Positions 1 through 5,622 of a DNA stretch of 6,281 nucleotides are shown here, piece after piece (position 1 is the first letter of the stretch; each line of letters opens with the position of its first letter). Below the pieces are notes generated by a model that worked only from the letters and a program-made list of their open reading frames with translations, made no database searches and was not told where the DNA came from. The translations under genes and the position numbers were made by a program. Source of the stretch: an uncultured Blautia sp. (GTDB lineage: Bacteria > Bacillota > Clostridia > Lachnospirales > Lachnospiraceae); assembly GCA_900539525.1 (NCBI GenBank), contig UQCM01000103.1, forward strand, positions 1 through 6,281, in the 5' to 3' direction.

Positions 1-87
1 TTTTTTCTCTTGTTTATATTCCAGATTCACCTGCAAATTTCGTGAAATCAGTTATTCTCATAAAATAAAATTAGAGTAAATATGAAG

Positions 88-137
88 AACAGTTTGTTTT
101 GATTGAAGTGATTTTCGTCAAGGCAGACTGTTTTTTT
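88..137 (+). terminator. Rho-independent terminator or attenuator hairpin
   Basis: AACAGTTTGTTTTGAT (88-103) pairs with GTCAAGGCAGACTGTT (117-132) over 16 bp, with a 13-nt loop and four G-U wobbles, and is followed by a run of seven T (131-137). Because the wobbles become C-A mismatches on the other strand, the structure works only as plus-strand RNA. It either ends transcription entering from the left or attenuates a leader transcript of the operon that starts at 339. Confidence 0.65.
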
Positions 138-197
138 GTTGCCTGCATTTAGAAAACAGATACCACAGAAAGGTTCTTTATTTTCGATGAGCTTAAA

Positions 198-227
198 CTC
201 CATGACACAGTAATCACACTGATGGAG
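198..227 (+). other. Bulged inverted repeat (hairpin) upstream of the operon
   Basis: CTCCAT (198-203) pairs with ATGGAG (222-227), and CAGT (208-211) pairs with ACTG (218-221). This gives a 10-bp stem with a 4-nt bulge on the 5' side and a 6-nt loop. No T-tract follows on either strand, so it is not a terminator. It may be an untranslated-leader structure or a protein site; chance is also possible. Confidence 0.35.
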
Positions 228-338
228 AATTAAAAAACAAGAAAATTTGATAAATTTCGGAAAATGATGTCCGATTTTGCATCTGCCAGTACAGAGTATA
301 TGAAGAGATAAATATTCAAAACACAGGAGGTACTGATT

Positions 339-566
339 ATGCAGAACAAATTATTTTTAAAGGCAGCCGATATATGTGAACTTCTGGAAGTAAAACAGAC
401 ATCGGCTTATGAAATCATCGGAAATCTGAACAAGGAACTGGAAGAACAGGGCTACCTGACGCTTAGAGGAAAAGTTCCGACAAAGTATTTTGTGAAGCGT
501 TTCTACGGAGTAGAAGATACTTGTGAGATTCCACAGGAAGAGGGAAAGGAATGGTTTCATGCGTAA
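339..566 (+). CDS. Small HTH DNA-binding protein, excisionase-like (copy 1 of 3)
   Basis: This 75-residue protein is the first of three tandem paralogues. Residues 6-30 (KAADICELLEVKQTSAYEII) read as a helix-turn-helix of the MerR/excisionase (HTH_17-like) kind. They are followed by the shared family pattern N-x2-L-x4-GY-x5-GKVPTKYF-x4-YG. The start is well supported: AGGAGG at 325-330, 8 nt before the ATG. It has a longer acidic C-terminal tail than copy 3. Such proteins occur next to tyrosine integrases in phages and ICEs and act as recombination directionality factors or local repressors. Which role this copy has cannot be told from sequence. Its last 8 nt overlap the next gene, so translation is probably coupled. 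Confidence 0.8.
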   Translation: MQNKLFLKAADICELLEVKQTSAYEIIGNLNKELEEQGYLTLRGKVPTKYFVKRFYGVEDTCEIPQEEGKEWFHA

Positions 567-777
567 GAGAAAAATGTATTTATCAGTGGAAGACATTGCA
601 GAACTCTTTGGATTATCAGTTTCGTTTGCTTACCGGGTAGTGGAAAGAATGAATGCCGATCTGGCAAGCAAGAACTATTATGTGATTCTCGGTCGGGTGC
701 CAACCCGCTATGTAGAGGACAAGATCTATGGTCTGGAACATGTTGAGCAGTATTTGAAGGAGGATAAAGCGGTATGA
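559..777 (+). CDS. Small HTH DNA-binding protein, excisionase-like (copy 2 of 3)
   Basis: This protein has 72 residues from the ATG at 559. An upstream ATG at 523 exists, but 559 is preferred because a purine-rich GGGAAAGGA (542-550) lies 8 nt before it and because the paralogues begin just ahead of the K-x-Y/F-L motif. The HTH covers about residues 6-32 (LSVEDIAELFGLSVSFAYRV), followed by the family block ending GRVPTRYVEDKIYGLE. It starts inside the end of copy 1 and ends in an ATGA overlap with copy 3. The basic N-terminus (RKRK) may add DNA contacts. It is clearly homologous to its neighbours but well diverged, so the duplication is old or maintained for different functions. Its role as directionality factor or regulator is inferred. 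Confidence 0.8.
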   Translation: MRKRKMYLSVEDIAELFGLSVSFAYRVVERMNADLASKNYYVILGRVPTRYVEDKIYGLEHVEQYLKEDKAV

Positions 778-971
778 GTATGATGCAGGAAAAAATGTAT
801 ATGGATGTGGATGATGTGTGTGCAATTCTTGGAGTTTCAAAAACTTATGCATATAGTCTGATGCGAGAATACAACAAAGAATTGAAGGCAAAAGGCTATA
901 TTGTAGTAGCTGGAAAAATCTCTACGAAATTCCTGGCAGAAAAGATTTATGGCATGAAAGTCGAGGATTAG
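774..971 (+). CDS. Small HTH DNA-binding protein, excisionase-like (copy 3 of 3)
   Basis: This is a 65-residue protein, the shortest and most canonical of the three. The HTH lies at about residues 11-37 (DVDDVCAILGVSKTYAYSLM), followed by NKELKAKGYIVVAGKISTKF and a terminal KIYGM. GAAGGAGG at 756-763 sits 10 nt before ATG 774; internal ATGs at 780 and 783 are possible but further from the ribosome binding site. The start codon overlaps the stop of copy 2 (ATGA), and the stop is only 2 nt before the integrase start. By position directly before int, this copy is the best candidate for the true excisionase (Xis), helping Int bend attachment-site DNA during excision. That assignment is inference from location. 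Confidence 0.8.
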   Translation: MSMMQEKMYMDVDDVCAILGVSKTYAYSLMREYNKELKAKGYIVVAGKISTKFLAEKIYGMKVED

Positions 972-973
972 CA

Positions 974-2053
974 ATGGGGGTTTACAAAGAAGGAAAAAAC
1001 TGGAAAGTACAGGTCTATTACAAAGACTGGCAGGGAAATCGGAAAAGAAAACAGAAAAGAGGATTCAGGACCAAGGGTGAAGCTAAGGAATGGGAAAGAG
1101 ATTTCCTACAACAGCAGAGTCAGGGTGTGGATATTGAATTTGGAAATTTTCTGGAGATTTATTACAAAGATATGGATGTCCGTCTCAGAGAAAACACTAT
1201 GTACACGAAGCGATATATTATTGACCTGAAAATCAAGCCTTATTTTGAAAAGAAGATTCTCAGTGAAATTACGGTGGCAGACGTCCGTGCATGGCAGAAT
1301 GAGTTGCTGACGTATAAGGATAAGAATGGAAAAGGATATTCTCCTACTTATCTGAAAACAGTGAACTGCCAGCTGACTGCAATCTTCAATTATGCAATGC
1401 GGTATTATAACCTGCAGGATAATCCCTGCAGGAAGGCAGGAGCGATTGGCAAGAGTAAAGGAGAACCGAAGGACTTCTGGATGCAGGAAGAGTTCAATGC
1501 TTTTCTGGAGACAGTAAGTGATAAGCCGGAGACAAGAATGGCGTTTCTTTTGTTGTACTGGACCGGAATGCGTATCGGTGAATTGCTTGCACTTACTTAT
1601 AATGACATCAATCTTGAAGAGAAAACCATATCAATCAATAAATCTTATCAGAGACTGAAAGGAAAGGATATGATCACGCAGCCGAAAACTCCAAAGAGTA
1701 TCCGTGTGATTACGATGCCGGATTTTCTTGCAGAGGAATTTCGGGAGTATTGCAGTCATTTGTATGGAATTATGAAAAAGGAAAGACTTTTTCGGTTTAC
1801 CAAATCGCATATGGAACATTGTATGGCTACCGGAATCGAGCGGTCTGGTGTAAAGCGGATACGACTTCATGATCTCCGCCATTCCCATGCCAGTATGCTG
1901 GTTGATATGGGGGTGGCTCCATTGGAGATTGCAGAACGCCTTGGACATGAAAAGGTGGAAACCACGTTGAACACTTATTCACATCTGTATCCGTCTACAC
2001 AGAGTAAATTAGCAGGTTTGCTAGATAAGAAACATGAGGAAGAGGAGGAATAA
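974..2053 (+). CDS. int: Tyrosine recombinase (site-specific integrase)
   Basis: This 359-residue protein is a full-length Tn916/phage-type integrase that cuts and rejoins attachment-site DNA through a covalent 3'-phosphotyrosine. Residues 1-45 form an arm-site-binding domain rich in Lys and Arg (VYKEGKNWKVQVYYKDWQGN). Residues 56-150 are the SAM-like core-binding domain. The catalytic domain follows, with R200 (TGMRIGEL), a hairpin Lys at 238 or 241 (QPKTPKS), H299 and R302 (LHDLRH), H325 (LGH) and the nucleophile Y335 (TYSHLYP). All the catalytic residues are present, so it should be active. GAGG at 963-966 lies 7 nt before the ATG. It begins 2 nt after copy 3 and ends 3 nt before the RHH gene, so it is probably cotranscribed with the replication genes. 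The C-terminus ends in an acidic poly-Glu tail. Confidence 0.95.
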   Translation: MGVYKEGKNWKVQVYYKDWQGNRKRKQKRGFRTKGEAKEWERDFLQQQSQGVDIEFGNFLEIYYKDMDVRLRENTMYTKRYIIDLKIKPYFEKKILSEITVADVRAWQNELLTYKDKNGKGYSPTYLKTVNCQLTAIFNYAMRYYNLQDNPCRKAGAIGKSKGEPKDFWMQEEFNAFLETVSDKPETRMAFLLLYWTGMRIGELLALTYNDINLEEKTISINKSYQRLKGKDMITQPKTPKSIRVITMPDFLAEEFREYCSHLYGIMKKERLFRFTKSHMEHCMATGIERSGVKRIRLHDLRHSHASMLVDMGVAPLEIAERLGHEKVETTLNTYSHLYPSTQSKLAGLLDKKHEEEEE

Positions 2054-2056
2054 GCG

Positions 2057-2449
2057 ATGGCTGGTGACAGACATGGAAAACACAACACAACGACCATTTC
2101 TTTTCGGGTGAATTCTTATGAAAAAGCAACAATTGAAGAACGAGTGAAAGTGAGCGGAATGAAAAAACAGGATTATATCGTCCGATCATGCATTTACAAT
2201 CATGTATGTGTTGTTGGAAAGAAAGAAACAATTGAGATTATCCGGTCAGAAATGAAGGAAATGAGTTTGGTTTTGGAGGATGTGGCAAAAGATTTGAAGT
2301 CTGAAAAACCAGTTATTTCAGAACCGGTTCTTGATAGTATGACAGAACGGTATCTTGCATTTTTGGAAGCAGCATTATGGATGCTGAAAGGTTCAAGTTA
2401 TTTATGGGAGGATAAAAAGGATGGAAGAGAAAGTAATGAAGGATTGTAA
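2057..2449 (+). CDS. Ribbon-helix-helix protein, MobC-like or regulator
   Basis: This is a 130-residue protein. Residues 12-48 (ISFRVNSYEKATIEERVKVS and the following GMKKQDYIVRS) match the ribbon-helix-helix pattern of plasmid mobilisation accessory proteins (MobC-like): a short beta strand, then two helices with a G-x-K-x-x-DYI turn. Residues 52-82 form a charged helix and the rest is helical with no known motif. The start has a strong AGGAGG at 2043-2048 with 8-nt spacing. It ends 29 nt inside parA. In MobC proteins the RHH binds oriT beside the relaxase. With no relaxase here and parA immediately downstream, it could instead be an operon repressor like the CopG/omega proteins of other plasmids. 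The fold is fairly sure; the role is open. Confidence 0.75.
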   Translation: MAGDRHGKHNTTTISFRVNSYEKATIEERVKVSGMKKQDYIVRSCIYNHVCVVGKKETIEIIRSEMKEMSLVLEDVAKDLKSEKPVISEPVLDSMTERYLAFLEAALWMLKGSSYLWEDKKDGRESNEGL

Positions 2450-3227
2450 AGTGCTGGCATTGTGTTCACAAAAAGGCGGGGTTGGCAAGACAACAAGTTG
2501 CGTGAATCTGGCAGTCGGACTTGCAAAAGCAGGGAAGAAAGTGCTTGTGATTGACAATGATCCGCAGGGAAGTATGACAGCAAGTCTTGGGTATCATAAC
2601 CCAGATGAATTACCAATCACACTGGCTACTATTCTGACAAAAATTGTAGAAGACGAACCATTTGAAAATACACTGGGAATTTTACATCACCAGGAAGGAA
2701 TTGATTTGATTCCGGCAAACATCGAACTCTCTGGAATGGAAGTTTCACTTGTAAATATTATGAGCAGGGAACTTGTCTTAAAACAATATATAGAAAGAAT
2801 GAGAGGAGAATACGACTATATATTGATTGACTGTATGCCATCACTTGGAATGCTGACGATCAATGCACTTGCCAGTGTCGATGCAGTTATTATACCTGTC
2901 CAGGCGGCTTATCTTCCTGTAAAGGGTCTAGAACAGCTGATACGGACGATAGGAAAGGTGCGAAGACAGCTTAACAAACAACTGAAAATTGGAGGTATAT
3001 TGATCACAATGGTGGATAACCGAACGAACTATGCAAGAGATATATCTGATCTGATTTTTGATACATATGGAAACCAGATTAAGATTTTTCCACAGAGTAT
3101 TCCATTTTCAGTACGAGCAGCTGAAATCAGTGCGGAAGGGATCAGCATATTTGAGCATGATCCAAAAGGAAAAGTAGCGGCTGCATATTGGCAGATGACA
3201 CAGGAGGTGCTTTTGGATGAAAGGTAG
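2421..3227 (+). CDS. parA: ParA/Soj partition ATPase
   Basis: This 268-residue protein is a deviant Walker-type ATPase that works with ParB and a centromere site to place replicon copies in both daughter cells. The Walker A box KGGVGKTT is at 18-25 with signature Lys18 and catalytic Lys23. The A' box VIDNDPQGS is at 43-51 and Walker B (LIDCMPSLG) at 135-143. There is no N-terminal HTH, so it is of the short Soj-like kind and probably does not itself repress the operon. GGGAGG at 2406-2411 is 9 nt before ATG 2421; an alternative ATG at 2436 has no better site. The gene overlaps the RHH gene by 29 nt and parB by 11 nt. Confidence 0.95.
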   Translation: MEEKVMKDCKVLALCSQKGGVGKTTSCVNLAVGLAKAGKKVLVIDNDPQGSMTASLGYHNPDELPITLATILTKIVEDEPFENTLGILHHQEGIDLIPANIELSGMEVSLVNIMSRELVLKQYIERMRGEYDYILIDCMPSLGMLTINALASVDAVIIPVQAAYLPVKGLEQLIRTIGKVRRQLNKQLKIGGILITMVDNRTNYARDISDLIFDTYGNQIKIFPQSIPFSVRAAEISAEGISIFEHDPKGKVAAAYWQMTQEVLLDER

Positions 3228-4083
3228 AAGTGCATCGAAGATAAAACTGACATCTTATGATGAATTACTTGGAGGAGGAGAAGAAACGAACGATATCCAG
3301 CAGGTTTCACTTGAGCATTTACATTCTTTCGAGAACCATCCATTTCAAGTAAATGATGATGAGGCAATGGCGGAACTGGTGGAAAGTGTGAAAGAAGAGG
3401 GAATTCTTACAGCATTACTGGTACGACCGCTGGGTGATGGTGAATATGAAATCATCGCCGGTCACAGAAGGAGACATGCGGCACAACTTGCTGGTCTTAA
3501 AGAGGTTCCGGTTATTATCAGAAATATGGATCAAGATACAGCTGTCCGTGCGATGGTAGACAGCAATCTGCAGAGACCTAATATACTCCCAAGTGAAAAG
3601 GCATTTGCATACCGTATGAAGATGGAAGCAATGAATCATCAGGGAACATCAGGAGGTATCAGTGCGAAAGACATTGGGAAGAACGGAAATGACAGTGCAA
3701 GGCAGGTGTATCGCTATATTCGGCTCACATATCTGATGAATGACCTATTAAACGCAGTAGATCGTGATGTGATCGGATTGCAGGTAGGTGTAGAACTTTC
3801 CTATCTTACGGTTCCAGAACAGGAGATGGTGGAAGAAGTGCATGAGAGTACCGGAAAATATCCAAGTCTGGAACAGGCAAAAAAAATAAAACAACATCGA
3901 GAAGAAAAAACGCTGACAAAAGAGATTGTGCGGCTCCTGGTTATAGGAGAGCGTAAGAAGAAAACAACGGTAACATTAAAACAGGATGAAATTAAGAAGT
4001 ATTTTCCTCCAGAGTATGATGAACAGAAGATACGGACTGTTATATGTCAGCTTTTGGAGGAATGGAGCAATCAGAATCATTGA
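3217..4083 (+). CDS. parB: ParB/Spo0J-type partition protein
   Basis: This is a 288-residue DNA-binding CTPase that loads at parS and spreads along DNA. The N-terminal ParB nuclease-like/CTPase fold covers about residues 28-120, with the NHPF box at 40-43, the arginine motif GHRRR at 82-86 (GERRR in chromosomal ParB), and SNLQRPNILPSEKA at 116-129. An HTH follows at about 148-172, ending QVYRYIRLTYL. The C-terminal third is charged and helical. AGGAGG at 3202-3207 lies 9 nt before the ATG, inside the end of parA. The gene is separated from repA by 24 nt. Its parS is unknown; the palindromes after repA are the best local candidates. Confidence 0.95.
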   Translation: MKGRSASKIKLTSYDELLGGGEETNDIQQVSLEHLHSFENHPFQVNDDEAMAELVESVKEEGILTALLVRPLGDGEYEIIAGHRRRHAAQLAGLKEVPVIIRNMDQDTAVRAMVDSNLQRPNILPSEKAFAYRMKMEAMNHQGTSGGISAKDIGKNGNDSARQVYRYIRLTYLMNDLLNAVDRDVIGLQVGVELSYLTVPEQEMVEEVHESTGKYPSLEQAKKIKQHREEKTLTKEIVRLLVIGERKKKTTVTLKQDEIKKYFPPEYDEQKIRTVICQLLEEWSNQNH

Positions 4084-4107
4084 TAAGTACGAAGGGAGGG
4101 ATGTGTC

Positions 4108-5202
4108 ATGAGTATAAGAGCAACATTCCATTATTTTCAAGGAATGGAATGCGATATGTACAGTTTTTATCGTATTCCCAAACTGCTGTTTACAAGTGAA
4201 TATTTTAAAAATCTCTCCTGCGAAGCAAAGGTGCTGTACGGACTGATGTTAGACCGGATGTCACTGTCCATCAAGAACCGGTGGTTTGATGAAGAGGACA
4301 GGGCATATATTTTCTTTTCGGTGGAAGAGATTATGGAAATGCTTAACTGTGGCAGGAATAAGGCTGTGAATTGTCTAAAAGAGCTGGATCAGGAAAAAGG
4401 GATTGGATTGATTGAGAAGAGGCGAATCGGACTTGGAAAAACAAATGTTATTTACGTGAAAAATTTCAGCCTGACAGAATATCCAGATGAGCCAGCAATC
4501 TTAGATTCGGAAGAAACACCGGAAAATGTAGCAGAGAGAAAAGAAAATACAGAGACAGAAATAGAAGAATATGCGAAAAAAGAGCCGGAAAAGCCCGTAA
4601 ATACACAGAAGTTTGAAAAACAAACTTCAGGAAGTTTGAAAAATAAACTTCAAGAAGTTTTAAAAACAAACTTCAAGGAGTTTGAAAAACAAACTTCAAG
4701 AAGTTTAGAAAACAAACTTCAAGAAGTTTCAAAAACAAACTGTAATAATACTGAATATAATTATACTGAATTTAGTGAGAATGAATCTTATCAATATCTA
4801 TCTGAACAAGAGAAAGGGAGAGATAGGATACAGGAGAGAAATGAGTATCGACAGTTAATTCATGATAATATCGAATATGAGATCCTTTGTCAGAGCTATG
4901 GAACTGGACGAGTAGAAGAGCTGGTAGAGCTGATGCTGGATGCAATATGTTCGACAAAGACATATCAGCAGATCAATGGGGAAGCTGTGCCTACACAAGT
5001 GGTCAAGAGCCGTTTGCTCAAAGTCGGGTATGAACACATCCAGTATGTGTTTTTCAGTCTTGACAGGAGTACAAGCAAAGTGAAGAATATCCGGCAGTAT
5101 ATGCTGACGGTATTGTATAACGCTCCTGCAACAATCAATCAGTTTTATGATGCTGAAGTTCGACATGACATGTACTGGGGGAAGGATATTCCAGACAGGT
5201 AA
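4108..5202 (+). CDS. repA: RepA_N-family replication initiator
   Basis: This 364-residue protein is the initiator that binds the origin and starts replication of the excised circle. Residues 16-120 are a RepA_N domain (MYSFYRIPKLLFTSEYFKNL, then VLYGLMLDRMSLS, then a winged-helix region SVEEIMEMLNCGRNKAVNCL). Residues 122-243 are a low-complexity acidic/basic linker holding two copies of a 23-residue repeat (168-190 and 191-213). Residues 244-345 resemble the C-terminal domain of the DUF6017 kind found in Clostridia RepA proteins. GGGAGG at 4094-4099 is 8 nt from ATG 4108; the frame of the nearer ATG at 4101 does not encode RepA. The linker DNA is a set of iterons, described separately. Confidence 0.95.
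   Translation: MSIRATFHYFQGMECDMYSFYRIPKLLFTSEYFKNLSCEAKVLYGLMLDRMSLSIKNRWFDEEDRAYIFFSVEEIMEMLNCGRNKAVNCLKELDQEKGIGLIEKRRIGLGKTNVIYVKNFSLTEYPDEPAILDSEETPENVAERKENTETEIEEYAKKEPEKPVNTQKFEKQTSGSLKNKLQEVLKTNFKEFEKQTSRSLENKLQEVSKTNCNNTEYNYTEFSENESYQYLSEQEKGRDRIQERNEYRQLIHDNIEYEILCQSYGTGRVEELVELMLDAICSTKTYQQINGEAVPTQVVKSRLLKVGYEHIQYVFFSLDRSTSKVKNIRQYMLTVLYNAPATINQFYDAEVRHDMYWGKDIPDR
4608..4745 (+). repeat. Six 23-bp iteron-like repeats inside repA; candidate origin
   Basis: Six units start at 4608, 4631, 4654, 4677, 4700 and 4723, exactly 23 bp apart. The consensus is GAAGTTTG-AAAAA-CAAACTTC plus two bases. Each unit is an inverted repeat with 8-bp arms, perfect in unit 1 and with one or a few changes in the others; unit 6 decays at its 3' end after CAAAC. 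Because 23 is not a multiple of 3, the frame shifts each unit and the protein repeats only every three units (69 bp = 23 residues). In RepA_N plasmids the origin is known to lie within the rep gene, so this is probably where RepA binds. An A/T-rich stretch follows directly (4741-4770) and could be the unwinding region. Confidence 0.85.
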
Positions 5203-5203
5203 G

Positions 5204-5230
5204 AACTTTGTGCCCACTGGGCACGAAGTT
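5204..5230 (+). repeat. GTGCCC/GGGCAC palindrome, copy 1
   Basis: AACTTTGTGCCC (5204-5215) and GGGCACGAAGTT (5219-5230) form 12-bp arms around ACT, with one T-G mismatch. It begins 2 nt after the repA stop. As RNA it would be a stable G/C-rich hairpin followed by only three T, so at best a weak terminator. The near-identical copy at 5270-5294 favours a protein-binding site, such as an operator or parS. Confidence 0.75.
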
Positions 5231-5240
5231 TAAAAAGAGA

Positions 5241-5268
5241 TAGTCATATCTGGCAGATATGCTAAAAT
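5241..5268 (+). promoter_or_regulatory. Candidate promoter with extended -10 between the palindromes
   Basis: TAAAAT (5263-5268) preceded by TGC gives an extended -10 element (TGCTAAAAT). A weak -35, TAGTCA (5241-5246, 4 of 6 matches to TTGACA), lies 16 bp upstream. The predicted transcript start, about 5275, falls in palindrome copy 2. It would drive the membrane protein gene at 5308 and those after it. The hexamer matches alone are modest; the placement among three palindromes makes it more credible. Confidence 0.45.
5245..5261 (+). promoter_or_regulatory. Perfect 17-bp palindrome, candidate operator
   Basis: CATATCTG-G-CAGATATG has perfect 8-bp arms around one central base. Flanking TAG (5241-5243) and CTA (5262-5264) extend the pairing past a single unpaired T. 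It fills the spacer between the proposed -35 and -10, a classical repressor position. Its sequence differs from the flanking GTGCCC palindromes, so a second protein may bind here. Confidence 0.55.
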
Positions 5269-5269
5269 A

Positions 5270-5294
5270 ACCTTGTGTCCACTGGGCACAAAGT
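5270..5294 (+). repeat. GTGCCC/GGGCAC palindrome, copy 2
   Basis: ACCTTGTGTCC (5270-5280) and GGGCACAAAGT (5284-5294) flank the same ACT centre as copy 1; one C-A mismatch and one T-G wobble interrupt the arms. Its centre is 65 bp from that of copy 1, about six helical turns. It ends directly against the AGGAGG (5295-5300) of the membrane protein gene, so it could act on DNA as an operator or on RNA by affecting ribosome access. Confidence 0.75.
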
Positions 5295-5307
5295 AGGAGG
5301 AAGAATT

Positions 5308-5613
5308 ATGTTGAGATTTATGATAAAACTGCCATTTCGAATTATTGCAGCTCCTGTTTGGCTGGTACTTGCAGCGGTGAATATTGTGCTGGTGTTCCTG
5401 GTTGGGTTATCTGCTGGATTCTGCTATCTGATAGCCGGAATCTCTGTTGTGACAGAAGTTTTGAGTATTGGGTTTGGAATCAGTACGGACTGGACAATGA
5501 AATCAGCGATTATTACGACAGTAGTGTTTGTTCTACTCCCACATATCGGTATGGGGATAGTTGCAGTAATTGAAGTTGTGAAATGTGGATTACAGGAATT
5601 TATTTTTGGATGA
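5308..5613 (+). CDS. Small integral membrane protein of unknown function
   Basis: This 101-residue hydrophobic protein has about three membrane segments, at 11-33, 36-56 and 65-90, separated by a short polar stretch (STDWTMK). The N-terminus is basic (MLRFMIKLPFR) and the C-terminus is short (CGLQEFIFG). ATG 5308 is chosen over an in-frame GTG at 5275 because AGGAGG at 5295-5300 lies 7 nt before it and because the GTG lies within the palindrome. Its size, topology and ending recall small membrane proteins found after repA in Clostridia ICEs (for example those named CD1845 family), but that match is from memory and tentative. A role in the transfer apparatus or envelope is possible; nothing in the sequence shows it. 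Confidence 0.75.
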   Translation: MLRFMIKLPFRIIAAPVWLVLAAVNIVLVFLVGLSAGFCYLIAGISVVTEVLSIGFGISTDWTMKSAIITTVVFVLLPHIGMGIVAVIEVVKCGLQEFIFG

Positions 5614-5622
5614 TTGTGGAAA

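Larger units (their letters stand above)
1..338. other. Gene-poor upstream region with structured DNA
   Basis: No convincing gene was found here. The stretch is A/T-rich and holds a T-run at the very start (1-6), which could be the tail of a terminator lying before the window. It also has the long hairpin at 88-137, a hairpin at 198-227, a short inverted repeat TCGGA-N8-TCCGA at 257-274, and the ribosome binding site AGGAGG at 325-330 of the first gene. The short word AAATTTCG occurs at 35-42 and 252-259. No promoter with two good hexamers was found; TAAAAT at 61-66 and 66-71 are possible -10 elements without a clear -35. The operon promoter, and possibly integrase arm sites or an element end, may be hidden here. 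Confidence 0.6.

Noticed and set aside
523..558. Upstream ATG start for the second HTH gene
   Set aside because: It would add 12 residues absent from the paralogues and deepen the overlap with copy 1; the start at 559 has the better-placed purine-rich site.
357..596. 79-codon minus-strand frame opposite the first HTH gene
   Set aside because: It lies opposite two well-supported overlapping genes, has no ribosome binding site and its product is low-complexity Phe/Leu-rich, as expected of a shadow frame.
1411..1432. Two CCTGCAGG palindromes 14 bp apart inside int
   Set aside because: They encode ordinary integrase residues around the NPC segment, there are only two, and no further structure surrounds them.
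2742..3313. GTTTCACTTG at 2742-2751 and 3304-3313, resembling half of the Bacillus parS GTTTCACGTGAAAC
   Set aside because: Both lie in coding sequence in the same codon register (Val-Ser-Leu), match only the left half well and are not palindromic. Coincidence of common codons is the simpler reading.
4855..5217. 120-codon minus-strand frame opposite the 3' part of repA
   Set aside because: It is antisense to the conserved C-terminal RepA domain and shows no recognisable family pattern.
5204..5231. Reading palindrome copy 1 as the repA terminator
   Set aside because: The stem is strong, but only three T follow before an A-rich stretch, and a near-identical copy sits just before the next start codon, which fits a binding site better.
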